Positions 54,080 to 63,699 of a stretch of 64,000 nt of DNA are shown here, piece after piece (position 1 is the stretch's first letter; every line of letters begins with the position of its first letter). The notes under the pieces are model-generated. The model was not told the origin of the DNA and searched no databases. It was given only the letters and a program-made list of their open reading frames with translations. The stretch comes from Planctomycetaceae bacterium (GTDB taxonomy: Bacteria; Planctomycetota; Planctomycetia; Pirellulales; Pirellulaceae). The position numbers and the translations under genes are program-made. The stretch spans positions 1-64,000 of the forward strand of contig JABJJO010000062.1 of assembly GCA_018660825.1 (NCBI GenBank), read 5' to 3'.

Positions 54080-55660
54080 ATGTCCGAATCTTCCCAACTA
54101 CCTGAAAACAAACGACCCGTCGCTAGGCCGATTTTGGTTCGAAAACAAAATCAAACGGAGCCGCAGGCAGACGCTAAGGCGGCCCCATCCCCGATCGCGC
54201 AGCGAAGCTCTTCAGGGCCCTCCGCCACCCCCATTCGGGTCACTGCTAGGCCCGCCAAATTAGTACAGCCACATGCCGAAGAAGATGAACTGGACGCGGA
54301 ACTCAGCGAAGTCGCCATACGAAACGCGCCGCCTTGGTTAGTCAGCCTGTTAGTGCACTTAGTCGTTCTCATTGCGTTAGGCCTGCTCATGCTCCCCAAT
54401 CTCCTTGATACCCCCCTGATGCTCGAGGTGGTTTACGCCGAAAAAATAGGAGATCAACTCGACGATGCTGTACTGCAATCGCCGGTGGATCAAGTGCCTG
54501 ATATTATTGAACCCGTGCTATCCGAGGATGAGATGGCAGTGGAAGATCCTTTAGCGGCGCCGCCCGATATTGTGGCTGTAGATATTTCCACCAACCAGAG
54601 CAGTAAGATTGAGGCTCCGTCCATTGGTATGGCGTTAAGTGGCCGTGAAAAGGGGATGAAAAAGGCGCTGTTAGCAGCTTACGGTGGCACCGAAACCACG
54701 GAGAGTGCAGTAATCAGGGGGCTCGAATGGCTCAAGCGTAACCAACATCGAGACGGTATGTGGAGCCTTACCGGGAATTACAGTCAGGGCGCCCCTACCG
54801 AAAACCGGGCGGCAGCGACAGCGATGGCTTTGCTTGCATTTCAGGGGCACGGAAGCACGCACAAATTCGGTCCCTATCAGGCGGTCGTTGCTCGAGGGTG
54901 GAAGGCGCTTATCCAGAAGCAAGATGCCGAAGGCAACTTCTTTTTTACTGGCGGGCATCACCATCGCCTGTACACACATGCGCAAGCTACTATCGCATTG
55001 TGTGAGCTTTACGGCATGACCAAGGACCAAACTTTAAAAGTACCGGCGCAAAAGGCGTTGTCTTATTGCTTGTCTTCGCAATCCCCACAAGGGGGGTGGC
55101 GGTACTCGCCTGGCGGTACATCTGATACATCTGTAACCGGTTGGTTTGTGATGGCCTTACAGAGTGGTCGCATGGCGGGACTTACGGTTCCAGGGGTGAA
55201 TCTGGATCGCATCTCTGCCTACCTTGATACTGCCACCACGGACGCTGGGATTCGTTATGCTTATATGCCTGGACAGAGCGACACGTTGTCTATGACCGCT
55301 GAGGGCCTACTCTGTCGACAATACCTCGGTTGGAAGCAAACTGACCCTCGACTTGTGCAGGGATTAGACTATTTGGTGCGTAATCCTATCCGTTTCGCGG
55401 AGATGGACGTCTATTACTGGTATTACTGCACGCAAGCAATGCATCATATGGGGGGCGATCATTGGACACAATGGAATTCAGTGATGCGGCAATCGATTCC
55501 GGAAGAACAGTTAAAGACGGGAACCGAAAGCGGTAGTTGGGAACCGAGTCGCGATCTTCACGGGCACCTCGGCGGGCGATTGTACACCACCTGTTTGTGC
55601 ATCTATATGCTCGAGGTCTATTACCGACATTTGCCTATATATAAACACCGTCTGAACTAA
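54080..55660 (+). CDS. Membrane-anchored squalene-cyclase/prenyltransferase-like alpha-barrel protein
   Basis: About 526 residues from ATG 54080 (MSESSQLPENK); ATG 54026 would add 18 unconvincing residues. A disordered cytoplasmic N-terminus is followed by one membrane helix at about 86-106 (PPWLVSLLVHLVVLIALGLL). A 110-residue acidic linker leads to an extracytoplasmic terpene-cyclase-like domain from about residue 205: repeats such as GLEWLKRNQHRDGMWSL, KALIQKQDAEGNFFFTG, LSYCLSSQSPQGGWRY and RYAYMPGQSDTLSMTAEGL. These are QW-type helical repeats but lack the DxDD cyclase motif, so it is probably a binding or scaffold protein, a type common in Planctomycetes. Confidence 0.82.
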   Translation: MSESSQLPENKRPVARPILVRKQNQTEPQADAKAAPSPIAQRSSSGPSATPIRVTARPAKLVQPHAEEDELDAELSEVAIRNAPPWLVSLLVHLVVLIALGLLMLPNLLDTPLMLEVVYAEKIGDQLDDAVLQSPVDQVPDIIEPVLSEDEMAVEDPLAAPPDIVAVDISTNQSSKIEAPSIGMALSGREKGMKKALLAAYGGTETTESAVIRGLEWLKRNQHRDGMWSLTGNYSQGAPTENRAAATAMALLAFQGHGSTHKFGPYQAVVARGWKALIQKQDAEGNFFFTGGHHHRLYTHAQATIALCELYGMTKDQTLKVPAQKALSYCLSSQSPQGGWRYSPGGTSDTSVTGWFVMALQSGRMAGLTVPGVNLDRISAYLDTATTDAGIRYAYMPGQSDTLSMTAEGLLCRQYLGWKQTDPRLVQGLDYLVRNPIRFAEMDVYYWYYCTQAMHHMGGDHWTQWNSVMRQSIPEEQLKTGTESGSWEPSRDLHGHLGGRLYTTCLCIYMLEVYYRHLPIYKHRLN

Positions 55661-57954
55661 CGCGTTGAGGAATCGTCAAACGATTCGTCGATGACCGTCA
55701 TGTATCGTCGGCGAGCGTGATCGTAAGCCAACTTGGCCGCAGCTTGTTCAGCCGGTCTGATTCGTCCAACTTTGGATTTCCAGCAGACATCAACTGCTTC
55801 CAAGCACCATTGAGCACTTCTTTTACTGGCACGAATTGGTTCACCTTCAACCTCAATAAATATTGGGTTGGTATGAGCTGTGGCAAAAATGCGAAGTGCG
55901 ACCCAAGATGACCTCGACAACTCGTAATCAAAAATGAGTTTGCTAACGTCACCGTCCGCGATGATCATTTGGGTGTCCACGACAACCCCATTTACTATCA
56001 ACTCTACTGGAACCTTACGGCTTGTACCGACACGTGCGCGCTCAACGTGCCAATAGGGTTTGGAACGCAAAGGTCGATCTCGTAAGTCGATCAACGGTTG
56101 CTTTGACAGCAGTGCCGCAGCGGAAACCGTTGCGACGATGGGTACGCCGCGTGCTAAAGACAAATAACTCGCCCGGCCATCTCGACCCTTCTCACCGACG
56201 CCCATGCCATTCACCTTGAAATCGTATAAATGGCTCTTTCCGTCCCCAACGTAGCTTCGTCCATCCTTGATCCCTTGTACCCAATTATCAAAATTTATCT
56301 TTCGTTTGCTGGGAAGTTTAACGTATGAGCGACCCAACCCCACCCGTTCGCCGTAAATGCATGGGAAATCAGTTTCGCCACTAATGCGGGTGTCGAAGCC
56401 ACAATTTAGCGTGTGATACCAAACGCTCAGTTCCCAGATGATTGGAGTATCTACTGCGGAGATAAAGTCCACGACGTCATGCGTTACGTCAACGATGTAT
56501 TCGTTGGCGCCGATGCCATCGAATTTAGGCATTTGGTAACTCGGTAATTCGTCGTCTTCAACTGTAAGCCCCCAACCACTATGGGAAAATCCAACGACCC
56601 CACCTTGTTCCTTGCCCCATTTTAATACTGGGAGATCCCAACTCGGCCATTCTTCGATTTTCGACGTTTGCGGGTAGTCATCTTCCGAAAGCCTCAGCAA
56701 ACAGAGGTGTCCCGCATGAGAACTTGGAAAACCTGAGACTTCGATATCATACCGCATGACATTACTTCGAGTAGATAGGTTGTGGTTTCGACCTTCAAAA
56801 AATTCCTTTTGAAAATACCAACAGGGTCCCCAAGTCAGCACGCAGCCTACCTGCAAGTCCTCGCCCATGATGTGACGCATCATTGCGGCAGGAGTTACAC
56901 CCTGCGTGGGAGAATCATAATGTGAACATCCCGCTGCATGAATGTGGTGGTCACCTGAAATCCAGCCGAGGTCCGCAAGTTTAATCCATCGCCTTAGAAT
57001 AAAGTTTAGATTGTGTGTTTTCGCGTGCGGGATTGATACTTCTCGAGTTTCAACAAGGTATTCCGGTCCACGGGTTATGCGAAATGTATAACTGCCGGCT
57101 GGTAGTGAAACACTTTCGCCGTCGTAGCGATAGATTTGGTCGTGGAAATAGAAGTCCGGCTCCAGTCGCTTCAATCGGGATGGAAATACACGACCCTGAG
57201 CATCAGTGATGACGAACTCCGCGACCGTCGGTGATCCGTCCTCGTCGTGCACTTGTAATTGGACTTCCACCGCCGCGGATATGGTGAAAAGTAGGGGCAG
57301 GGAACTCCGAAATCCCAAATCTTGAGTTCCCTGACCGGCATCAAACGTCAACACGGCTTCCCGTTGTCCCGCATCGCGTGAGTAAATTCCTACGATTCGA
57401 TATTCCAACAATAATCCACTAAGTTTATCGCTAAGCGGTTGTTTATTGAAACTTTGCAGGGTTAGCCAGCGGTCGCCAATGTCAGTCGAGGTAATTCGTT
57501 TTTCGTCGGGAGCGTGCTGTCCTTTGCTGCGTATGTAAACGGGATCATTTTGGGGGCTATTAATCCTAAGTGGCGCAGTAATTCCGGCTTCGTTGTGAAC
57601 GCGAATCAAGAAAATGGTCCAACCGTTTTGCACGAGCGTCGGTTTCGCGGAACCAGTCGCCACCTTCACCCGGCTCTCAGGATTTATATGCACTTCAGCT
57701 AGTGTCCTTGAATCAAGCAAGGCCTGGAGTGCTTCGCCGTAGTCGCTGTCTTTCCCCGCTTGAATCTTCGCCAGTGAGACTTGCTCGTTTTGCGTCAATG
57801 GTGCGCCGATGTATGACAGCGCTTCGGCTATACGTTTTACTTGAGCACGCAAAGGTTGCACGGGAACATTCTCAACTGGGGCGGCCCTGACCAATAAAAC
57901 AGAGGCCGCCAGGCCGATGAAACAGACCAGCAAGGGTAGGATTCGCAGTCTCAT
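55657..57954 (-). CDS. CehA/McbA family metallohydrolase (PHP-like)
   Basis: 765-residue secreted protein with a signal peptide (to about residue 24). An N-terminal beta-rich region is followed by the metallohydrolase domain beginning WISGDHHIHAAGCSHYD (about 345-361), with GFSHSGWGL near 454 and further ligands in the IYGERVGLGRSYV region. This is the CehA/McbA-like PHP superfamily used by Planctomycetes for extracytoplasmic phosphoesters or carbamates; substrate unknown. The C-terminal third is beta-rich. Its 3' end overlaps the convergent squalene-cyclase-like gene by 4 bases. Confidence 0.84.
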   Translation of the reverse strand: MRLRILPLLVCFIGLAASVLLVRAAPVENVPVQPLRAQVKRIAEALSYIGAPLTQNEQVSLAKIQAGKDSDYGEALQALLDSRTLAEVHINPESRVKVATGSAKPTLVQNGWTIFLIRVHNEAGITAPLRINSPQNDPVYIRSKGQHAPDEKRITSTDIGDRWLTLQSFNKQPLSDKLSGLLLEYRIVGIYSRDAGQREAVLTFDAGQGTQDLGFRSSLPLLFTISAAVEVQLQVHDEDGSPTVAEFVITDAQGRVFPSRLKRLEPDFYFHDQIYRYDGESVSLPAGSYTFRITRGPEYLVETREVSIPHAKTHNLNFILRRWIKLADLGWISGDHHIHAAGCSHYDSPTQGVTPAAMMRHIMGEDLQVGCVLTWGPCWYFQKEFFEGRNHNLSTRSNVMRYDIEVSGFPSSHAGHLCLLRLSEDDYPQTSKIEEWPSWDLPVLKWGKEQGGVVGFSHSGWGLTVEDDELPSYQMPKFDGIGANEYIVDVTHDVVDFISAVDTPIIWELSVWYHTLNCGFDTRISGETDFPCIYGERVGLGRSYVKLPSKRKINFDNWVQGIKDGRSYVGDGKSHLYDFKVNGMGVGEKGRDGRASYLSLARGVPIVATVSAAALLSKQPLIDLRDRPLRSKPYWHVERARVGTSRKVPVELIVNGVVVDTQMIIADGDVSKLIFDYELSRSSWVALRIFATAHTNPIFIEVEGEPIRASKRSAQWCLEAVDVCWKSKVGRIRPAEQAAAKLAYDHARRRYMTVIDESFDDSSTR

Positions 57955-58046
57955 AAATATGTTCCTAAAAAGTGTCTACGTCGTGTATTGTGGTCGCCGC
58001 CGATATTTCGTTATTCATTGGAAACTCCCGATACGGAAAATTCAAG

Positions 58047-59114
58047 TCAGTTCGACGATATTGGTTCAGGTATATCGACGTCCAATGCCTCTGCGAGATC
58101 GGTGAGTTTCTCCCAATTTGCTGTGTCTAGAGGGATTCCACTTTCGCTACGTTCGTTAGCAATAAGCCGTTCGGGATCCCCTGGCAGAAGTATTCGTTCC
58201 ACGCCACTTCTGCGTGGACAACTGCGAACGAATCCGGTTAGCTCGCTAACTTCGCGCGTAAAAAGTTCGGTGCCGCCGAATCGATTTGGATCAATGAGCA
58301 TCATAAACACACAATTCCCCTTGGGCGTAATTGGTGTTTCTCGGGCGCACAACCCACCACTTATTGCGCCGCTAAAAATGTCTATCATGAGTGATAAACC
58401 AAACCCTTTATAAGCTTGATCGCCCCCCATGGGTAAGATCGTGCCGGGTGGATCGCCGTAAAGCGTATTGGGATCTTGCGTGGGTTGGCCCGTGGCATCC
58501 AGTAGCCACCCCGACGGAACTTGTTCGCCGGCGATTTGCTTTACGCGAACTTTACCTTCAGCCGTAGCACTGGTGCTAAAATCGAGCACGAGTGCCTCAT
58601 CACCGTTGGGTACACCCATTGCCAAAGGATTGGTCCCAAGTCGTGGACGGATTCCACCCGGTGGTGCCACTCGTCGAGCCGCCCCGTGCGTATTTACCAT
58701 GGCGATCGTTACGAGCCCATAATCATTTGCGGCGATTTCACAGTATTCGCCGAGTCGTCCGATATGCGAACAATTTCTAACTGTGCCAATTGCGGAACCA
58801 TTTTGTGCACAGCGTTTGGTCAGTTCATTAAGCAGCCTTCCACACTGGACGCGGCCGAATCCCCAATGCGCATCGGTGGCCAATCCAGCCGGAGAATCAG
58901 CAATCGTTTCTAGTTCTACTTCACTACGGATGTCACCGTCTTTGAGCATTTGTAGATAAAAGGGAATTCGCATCACTCCGTGTGACGCGTAGCCAAACAG
59001 GTCGGACTGTACGAGACTTGGCCCAACGACCGCCGCTTCCGCTACGGAGGCACCCCCCGCAGCGAGTAGTTGGGTAGCGAAGTCCTGTAAATGTTCTATT
59101 GAAATGGATGGCAC
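58047..59114 (-). CDS. Malate/L-lactate/ureidoglycolate dehydrogenase family (Ldh_2)
   Basis: 355 residues. GTG start at 59114 with AAAGG 10 bases upstream. Ldh_2 family NAD(P)-dependent oxidoreductase: YASHGVMRIPFYLQ with the catalytic His, NCSHIGRLGEYCEIA, PRLGTNPLAMGVP (nucleotide binding) and GDQAYKGFGLSLMIDIF. Reduces or oxidises 2-hydroxy acids such as malate, sulfolactate, ureidoglycolate or lactate; the substrate is not readable. Cytoplasmic. It lies 92 bases upstream of the metallohydrolase gene. Confidence 0.88.
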   Translation of the reverse strand: MPSISIEHLQDFATQLLAAGGASVAEAAVVGPSLVQSDLFGYASHGVMRIPFYLQMLKDGDIRSEVELETIADSPAGLATDAHWGFGRVQCGRLLNELTKRCAQNGSAIGTVRNCSHIGRLGEYCEIAANDYGLVTIAMVNTHGAARRVAPPGGIRPRLGTNPLAMGVPNGDEALVLDFSTSATAEGKVRVKQIAGEQVPSGWLLDATGQPTQDPNTLYGDPPGTILPMGGDQAYKGFGLSLMIDIFSGAISGGLCARETPITPKGNCVFMMLIDPNRFGGTELFTREVSELTGFVRSCPRRSGVERILLPGDPERLIANERSESGIPLDTANWEKLTDLAEALDVDIPEPISSN

Positions 59115-59218
59115 TATGGGGGACCTTTCAGAATGAAAAAACGTTATTGAAGTTGAGTTAACTTAAAATGAGACGAGTTTATAACTAATTGTTTAATAAG
59201 TACTGCTGACGAGCTTGT

Positions 59219-59686
59219 TTAAGGTTGCTGCGCGCCGATTTGCCGTTGGGCTTCATAGATTGCGATTCCTGCCGTCGTTGCAAGATTTAGGGATCGGACT
59301 TCGGTTCGCATGGGAATTCGAACGCAACGTTCAGTCCAAGAGTCGTGTATATGTGCAGGCAGACCCGACGATTCGTTGCCAAAAACGAGCGTATCGCCAA
59401 TGTCGTATTTGGCATCAACATACGAGTGTTCGGCATGCTTGGTGAACACCCAGGGATTCATATCGGGAAGTTGCTGCAATAACTGATCCCAATTTTGAAC
59501 TATTGTTAGGTCCAAATACTGCCAGTAATCCAAGCCTGCGCGACGTAACCGCTTTTCGGTCAACTCGAATCCGAGCGGCTCTACCAGCCACAATTTTGCG
59601 CCTACAGCAACGCAACTGCGGCCGATATTGCCCGTGTTTTGGGGGATTTCCGGTTCAAAAAGAACCACGTTTAAGGGGCAGTACAT
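59219..59686 (-). CDS. trmL: tRNA (cytidine/uridine-34 2'-O)-methyltransferase
   Basis: 155-residue SPOUT methyltransferase of normal TrmL length. Motifs: PEIPQNTGNIGRSC, the VFGNESSGLP knot segment and IPM...RSLNLATTAGIAIYE. It 2'-O-methylates the wobble nucleotide of tRNA-Leu isoacceptors in E. coli; the target here is inferred. Divergent from ispG across 141 bases. Confidence 0.92.
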   Translation of the reverse strand: MYCPLNVVLFEPEIPQNTGNIGRSCVAVGAKLWLVEPLGFELTEKRLRRAGLDYWQYLDLTIVQNWDQLLQQLPDMNPWVFTKHAEHSYVDAKYDIGDTLVFGNESSGLPAHIHDSWTERCVRIPMRTEVRSLNLATTAGIAIYEAQRQIGAQQP

Positions 59687-59827
59687 GTGTTTCCACGGGT
59701 ATAGTATGGTGCGACTAAGAACAACACGATCAGAAGACTAACGGAACGTTCAGCGTTGCCGCGGATTGCAGGAATAGCCAAACTGGTTGACAATAGTATA
59801 AATCAAACAGGCGAGGAATTGCACCCA

Positions 59828-60967
59828 ATGAAAGAACGAAATCCTACTCGCAGCGTTGCCATTGGCAGTGTGACTATTGGATCGCGATACCCGATCGCTG
59901 TTCAGAGCATGACCGCTACGTCGACAACGAACGTCGAGGAAACGACCGCACAAGTAATCGACCTTGTGGACGCCGGGGCGGATGTCGTACGTATCGCTGC
60001 CGACAGTAAGGCCGATGCCGCAGCTATCGTTGAAGTCTCCAAGAGGACGAGCGCGAATATCGCGGTTGATTTACAAGAAAATTATCGACTAGCTGAACTC
60101 GTTGCCCCGTATGTTGAAAAGCTGCGGTACAACCCCGGTCATTTGTACCATCATGAGCGGGAAAAACCCTGGCGGCAAAAGGTACAATATCTATTGGACG
60201 TTGCCGGCGCGAATAACTGCGCGATGCGTGTGGGAGTCAACTGCGGCAGTGTGGATCCGGCCAAGCTTTTGCAATATGCGAAAGGCGATTCAACCGCTGC
60301 GATGGTCGATAGCGCGTTAGAACATTGTGAGGAGCTGGACAGGCGGGGGTTTCACCAGTTTTGTGTTTCGCTCAAAGACTCGGATCCAGGGAATGTCGTC
60401 GCCGCCAATAAACAATTCGCTAAACAAAGACCCGATGTGCCTCTGCACTTGGGTGTCACCGAGGCAGGCTTACCGCCGGACGGCATCATTAAAACACGCA
60501 TCGCTTTCGAGCAACTTATTAGTCAAGGAATCGGCGACACCGTGCGGGTCTCATTAACCGTTCCCAACAGTGAAAAACCGCTGGAAATCGAGTCTGCTTT
60601 GGACATACTTCGGGATATCAAAAATGGCAGGGTGCGCAGCGTAGTTCAATTTAGCACGGACACGCTCAATATTATTTCTTGTCCCAGTTGTTCCCGTGTC
60701 GAAAATGAAGCGTTTATTCAGTTGGCACAAGATATTAAGAAAATTACAGCATACGCGCAGCGTTATGCGCTCACGATAGCTGTTATGGGGTGTCGCGTTA
60801 ACGGTCCTGGCGAAACTGACGAAGCGGATCTGGGATTATGGTGCGGCCCAAATTATGTCAACCTAAAAAAGGGGGTTAAGTCCCTTGGGCAGATACCTTA
60901 CGATGCGATTATCCCCCGCCTCAAGTCGGAATTGGACATTTTGATAAAGAACCTCGAATCCCGTTGA
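59828..60967 (+). CDS. ispG: (E)-4-hydroxy-3-methylbut-2-enyl-diphosphate synthase (IspG/GcpE)
   Basis: About 379 residues from ATG 59828 ([13 protein letters not shown]), with GAGGA ahead; the frame extends further up to 59756 without matching the family. Short type without the extra domain seen in plants and Chlamydiae. [10 protein letters not shown] starts the TIM barrel; the 4Fe-4S ligands lie in [15 protein letters not shown] and [11 protein letters not shown]. It converts MEcPP to HMBPP in the MEP isoprenoid pathway. The enolase-superfamily gene follows by 31 bases. Confidence 0.94.
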   Translation: MKERNPTRSVAIGSVTIGSRYPIAVQSMTATSTTNVEETTAQVIDLVDAGADVVRIAADSKADAAAIVEVSKRTSANIAVDLQENYRLAELVAPYVEKLRYNPGHLYHHEREKPWRQKVQYLLDVAGANNCAMRVGVNCGSVDPAKLLQYAKGDSTAAMVDSALEHCEELDRRGFHQFCVSLKDSDPGNVVAANKQFAKQRPDVPLHLGVTEAGLPPDGIIKTRIAFEQLISQGIGDTVRVSLTVPNSEKPLEIESALDILRDIKNGRVRSVVQFSTDTLNIISCPSCSRVENEAFIQLAQDIKKITAYAQRYALTIAVMGCRVNGPGETDEADLGLWCGPNYVNLKKGVKSLGQIPYDAIIPRLKSELDILIKNLESR

Positions 60968-60998
60968 TTGATAGACTCAAAATTAAGAAAGTAACGGA

Positions 60999-62429
60999 AT
61001 GGGCCTTCTGCGAATTCTCAATTACGCCCTGCGGCTGCGTAATTCGTTTACTAAAACCCCTTTTCGTTATGGAAACGCAGAGTTAACTGCTTGCCCACAA
61101 GCAATCGTTCGCGTGACGGTGGAGTTTAATGGGCGAGTTTCGCACGGTTACGCCGCCGACTGTTTACCGCCCCAATGGTTCGATAAGAGCAACGAAAATT
61201 CCTACTCGCGCCAAATTGATTCGATGTGTGTGGCTATTGTAAAGTCCGCCGAGTTGATCGGGCAAGATGAGAGTTTTGACAATCCTCTTGATCTTGCGCT
61301 GGCGCTAGCCAATGCCCCGCCGACCGAGAGTCACGAAAATGGATTACTGGCAAGTTTTGGCAAAAGCATGCTTGAACGATCGATAATCGATGCGTGCTGC
61401 CGCGCCGAGGAAGCCTCGTTCGGGGACTTAATTACTCGTGGCATCCTCTGCGATGACCGGAAAATAACTGTGGTATTGGAATCCGGTGTTAAGGTTAGTA
61501 CGCATGTCTGGAACCGGGATTATCGACAACCTCGCATCTATGTCAGGCATACAGTTGGGATGGCGGATAAGATTTGGAACGACAAAAAAGGTGTCCGGCC
61601 AACGAGCCTACAGTCTCAAATACAGGCAGGCAAGTTGCGATACTTTAAGATCAAGATTGCCAATCGCGGCGCGGAGGATGTAGACCGTGTTGAGCAGATC
61701 GCGCAGTGCATTGAAACTGAAGTTGGAAATAATTATGGTGTCACCTTGGATGGCAATGAACAATTTGAATGTTTCGAGGAATTTGTCGAACTATACGCCG
61801 GAATTCAAGCCGCGCCGTCGCTGCGAAACTTTTGCAACAATGTCATTGCCATCGAGCAACCGGTCTCACGGGGGCATGCTTTGCAGCGCAAGTTCCTTGG
61901 TGGCCTGCGTGACTTTGCGGCGGCAACTCCGGTAATTATCGACGAATCAGATGAACAGTGGTCGTCATTCGCGCAATCCGTTGAGTACGGCTACACGGGG
62001 ACTAGCAGCAAGGCCTGCAAGGGTGTGTTCAAAGCGTTATATAATAGGCAACTTGTTGAGGAAAATAATCAGGCACTCGATGAGCCGGAATACCTACTGA
62101 CTGGGGAGGACTTGTGTTGTGTCGGTCCGGTTTCGTTGCATGCCGATCTTTCTCTGGTTTCTTTTATGGGGCTTGAACACGTCGAACGGAATGGTCATCA
62201 ATACTTCAACGGCCTCGATTACCTCCCACAGGGATGCTACCCTGAAGTGCTCCAAACGCATCCCGACCTGTATAAAGAGCAAGCAGGAATTCCTTGTTTA
62301 GAAATACAAGGCGGATCGATTTCGCTTGAGTCTGTAAATAGAAACGCATTCGGTTGTGGCATCGTACCACCGTGGGAAAGTTATTTGACCCCCGATAAAT
62401 GGGAATTCGCGACGCTCAATTTGCAATAG
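60999..62429 (+). CDS. Enolase-superfamily (mandelate racemase/muconate lactonizing-like) protein
   Basis: 476 residues. The N-terminal capping domain precedes a barrel with the expected acid/base and metal residues: FKIKI (Lys217/219), TLDGNEQF (Asp251), AIEQPV (Glu286), IIDESDEQ (Asp315) and SSKACKGVFK (Lys338/341). Both Lys-type catalytic bases are present, as in MLE/dipeptide-epimerase subgroups. It is longer than most members (360-440 residues), with an insert near 150-190. No signal peptide, so it acts on a cytoplasmic acid. Cotranscription with ispG is likely but the pathway link is unclear. Confidence 0.83.
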   Translation: MGLLRILNYALRLRNSFTKTPFRYGNAELTACPQAIVRVTVEFNGRVSHGYAADCLPPQWFDKSNENSYSRQIDSMCVAIVKSAELIGQDESFDNPLDLALALANAPPTESHENGLLASFGKSMLERSIIDACCRAEEASFGDLITRGILCDDRKITVVLESGVKVSTHVWNRDYRQPRIYVRHTVGMADKIWNDKKGVRPTSLQSQIQAGKLRYFKIKIANRGAEDVDRVEQIAQCIETEVGNNYGVTLDGNEQFECFEEFVELYAGIQAAPSLRNFCNNVIAIEQPVSRGHALQRKFLGGLRDFAAATPVIIDESDEQWSSFAQSVEYGYTGTSSKACKGVFKALYNRQLVEENNQALDEPEYLLTGEDLCCVGPVSLHADLSLVSFMGLEHVERNGHQYFNGLDYLPQGCYPEVLQTHPDLYKEQAGIPCLEIQGGSISLESVNRNAFGCGIVPPWESYLTPDKWEFATLNLQ

Positions 62430-62454
62430 AGCGGCTCGTCGTTCTGTCACAAAT

Positions 62455-63384
62455 TTATTCCAAATCCAGCCCTATATGCACGGAACGAATTAGTTTATCA
62501 AAACCCAATCCCAATAAAATCTTACAGTGTAGTATATCGGTTTCCGAGACGTGTACGCGCAAGGGGGACAAACCTGTATCCGGCAATTGGCGGATTAATT
62601 CACAAACAAGGTATTCAAATACGCCGATCTCAGTGTCATCACAGTTCGGTATATAGCTCAGAACGTCAACACCTCCATTAGGCCAACCCGGGTAGCTATG
62701 AGCTAAACTGGCGTATGCAAGGTTGGCTATAACCAAATTCGAGTCGCGGGCTATCAGCCGTAACTCAGAGTTAGCCAAATGGGAAAATACAAGATTTATC
62801 TTGCTAGAATCGAAGATCGGATCTATCACTTGCACTACATCGTGTGACCGCCGATACAACATATGTTCCCGCCGAAAAGGAATTTTAACCGTGGTTGGGT
62901 CACATTGATAACAGACCCATGCCGTAAGTTCTTTGAATCCCAGTCGATAAAGGGCAGGGAGAACATGTTGGAAATCTGGAATACCCACATTGAGAAAATG
63001 GCTAGATATACCGTTGTAATATTCGGCATTTTCGGGGGCCGACCCGATTCGTAATCGGGAAAATCCTTTGTCCCGCGCAAACCGGGACGCCGCTTCGACT
63101 AAAACGATGGCCGTTGCAAAGTCATCCTCGTCGAACAATAGATTGGAAATCGTCAGTGTCGATGAATCCGGCTGATCCGACGCTGGAGATCCAAGATGCA
63201 CGAATCCAACAATTCGTTGCGCCTCAGTCGCGATTAAAAGTCGGTCGTGGGTGAAACATATCTTGGAGAATACCGCATGCTCTAACAGGGCCGCTGAAAC
63301 AACAGATTCGATATTGCAACAACGATTGATAACCTCCGCTAGCGCGGGTGGATCGGTGTTGAGGAACTCGCGGATCTTAATCAT
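62455..63384 (-). CDS. GNAT family N-acetyltransferase, possibly tandem
   Basis: 309 residues. The first GNAT-like unit runs from MIKIREFLNTDPPALAEVIN through LLIATEAQRIVGFVHLG and AASRFARDKGFSRLRIG. A second half includes SNLVIANLAYASLAHSYPGWPNGGVDV, IPNCDDTEIGVFEYLV and LGFDKLIRS, consistent with a second GNAT module. Substrate unknown. Its ATG is within the coding end of the Rieske gene (8-base overlap), forming a tight three-gene set. Confidence 0.78.
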   Translation of the reverse strand: MIKIREFLNTDPPALAEVINRCCNIESVVSAALLEHAVFSKICFTHDRLLIATEAQRIVGFVHLGSPASDQPDSSTLTISNLLFDEDDFATAIVLVEAASRFARDKGFSRLRIGSAPENAEYYNGISSHFLNVGIPDFQHVLPALYRLGFKELTAWVCYQCDPTTVKIPFRREHMLYRRSHDVVQVIDPIFDSSKINLVFSHLANSELRLIARDSNLVIANLAYASLAHSYPGWPNGGVDVLSYIPNCDDTEIGVFEYLVCELIRQLPDTGLSPLRVHVSETDILHCKILLGLGFDKLIRSVHIGLDLE

Positions 63385-63697
63385 TGTCCATTCCTACTTG
63401 CACCATGCCATTAACGATCCGGGTTTCGTACGTTTTTAATTCGAGTGAGGGAATAGTTTGATGCTGACCAGTCTCCAAATCATATTCCCAACCGTGCCAG
63501 GGGCACCGTACCACACAATTATCATAGTGATGCAACGTCCCTTTTCCGATTGATCCGCCCTGGTGCGGGCAAATACCGTCGGTCACCTTGAACATGCCCT
63601 TGACATTAGCTATCGCTAGAACATGTCCCTCAACCACCTGTTCGATAACGAAACCAACGGGGCATTGATCTGCAGCGACAGTATCAACCCAACGCAT
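63377..63697 (-). CDS. Rieske 2Fe-2S ferredoxin-like protein
   Basis: 106 residues from ATG 63697, which has AAAGG 6 bases ahead; a TTG at 63703 is the alternative. Single Rieske domain with both ligand pairs: CPHQGG and CPWHGWEYD, spaced as in ferredoxin subunits of ring-hydroxylating or nitrite-reductase-like systems. Electron-transfer role is likely. Starts 2 bases after the stop of the acyltransferase and overlaps the GNAT gene by 8 bases. Confidence 0.9.
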   Translation of the reverse strand: MRWVDTVAADQCPVGFVIEQVVEGHVLAIANVKGMFKVTDGICPHQGGSIGKGTLHHYDNCVVRCPWHGWEYDLETGQHQTIPSLELKTYETRIVNGMVQVGMDND

Positions 63698-63699
63698 AT

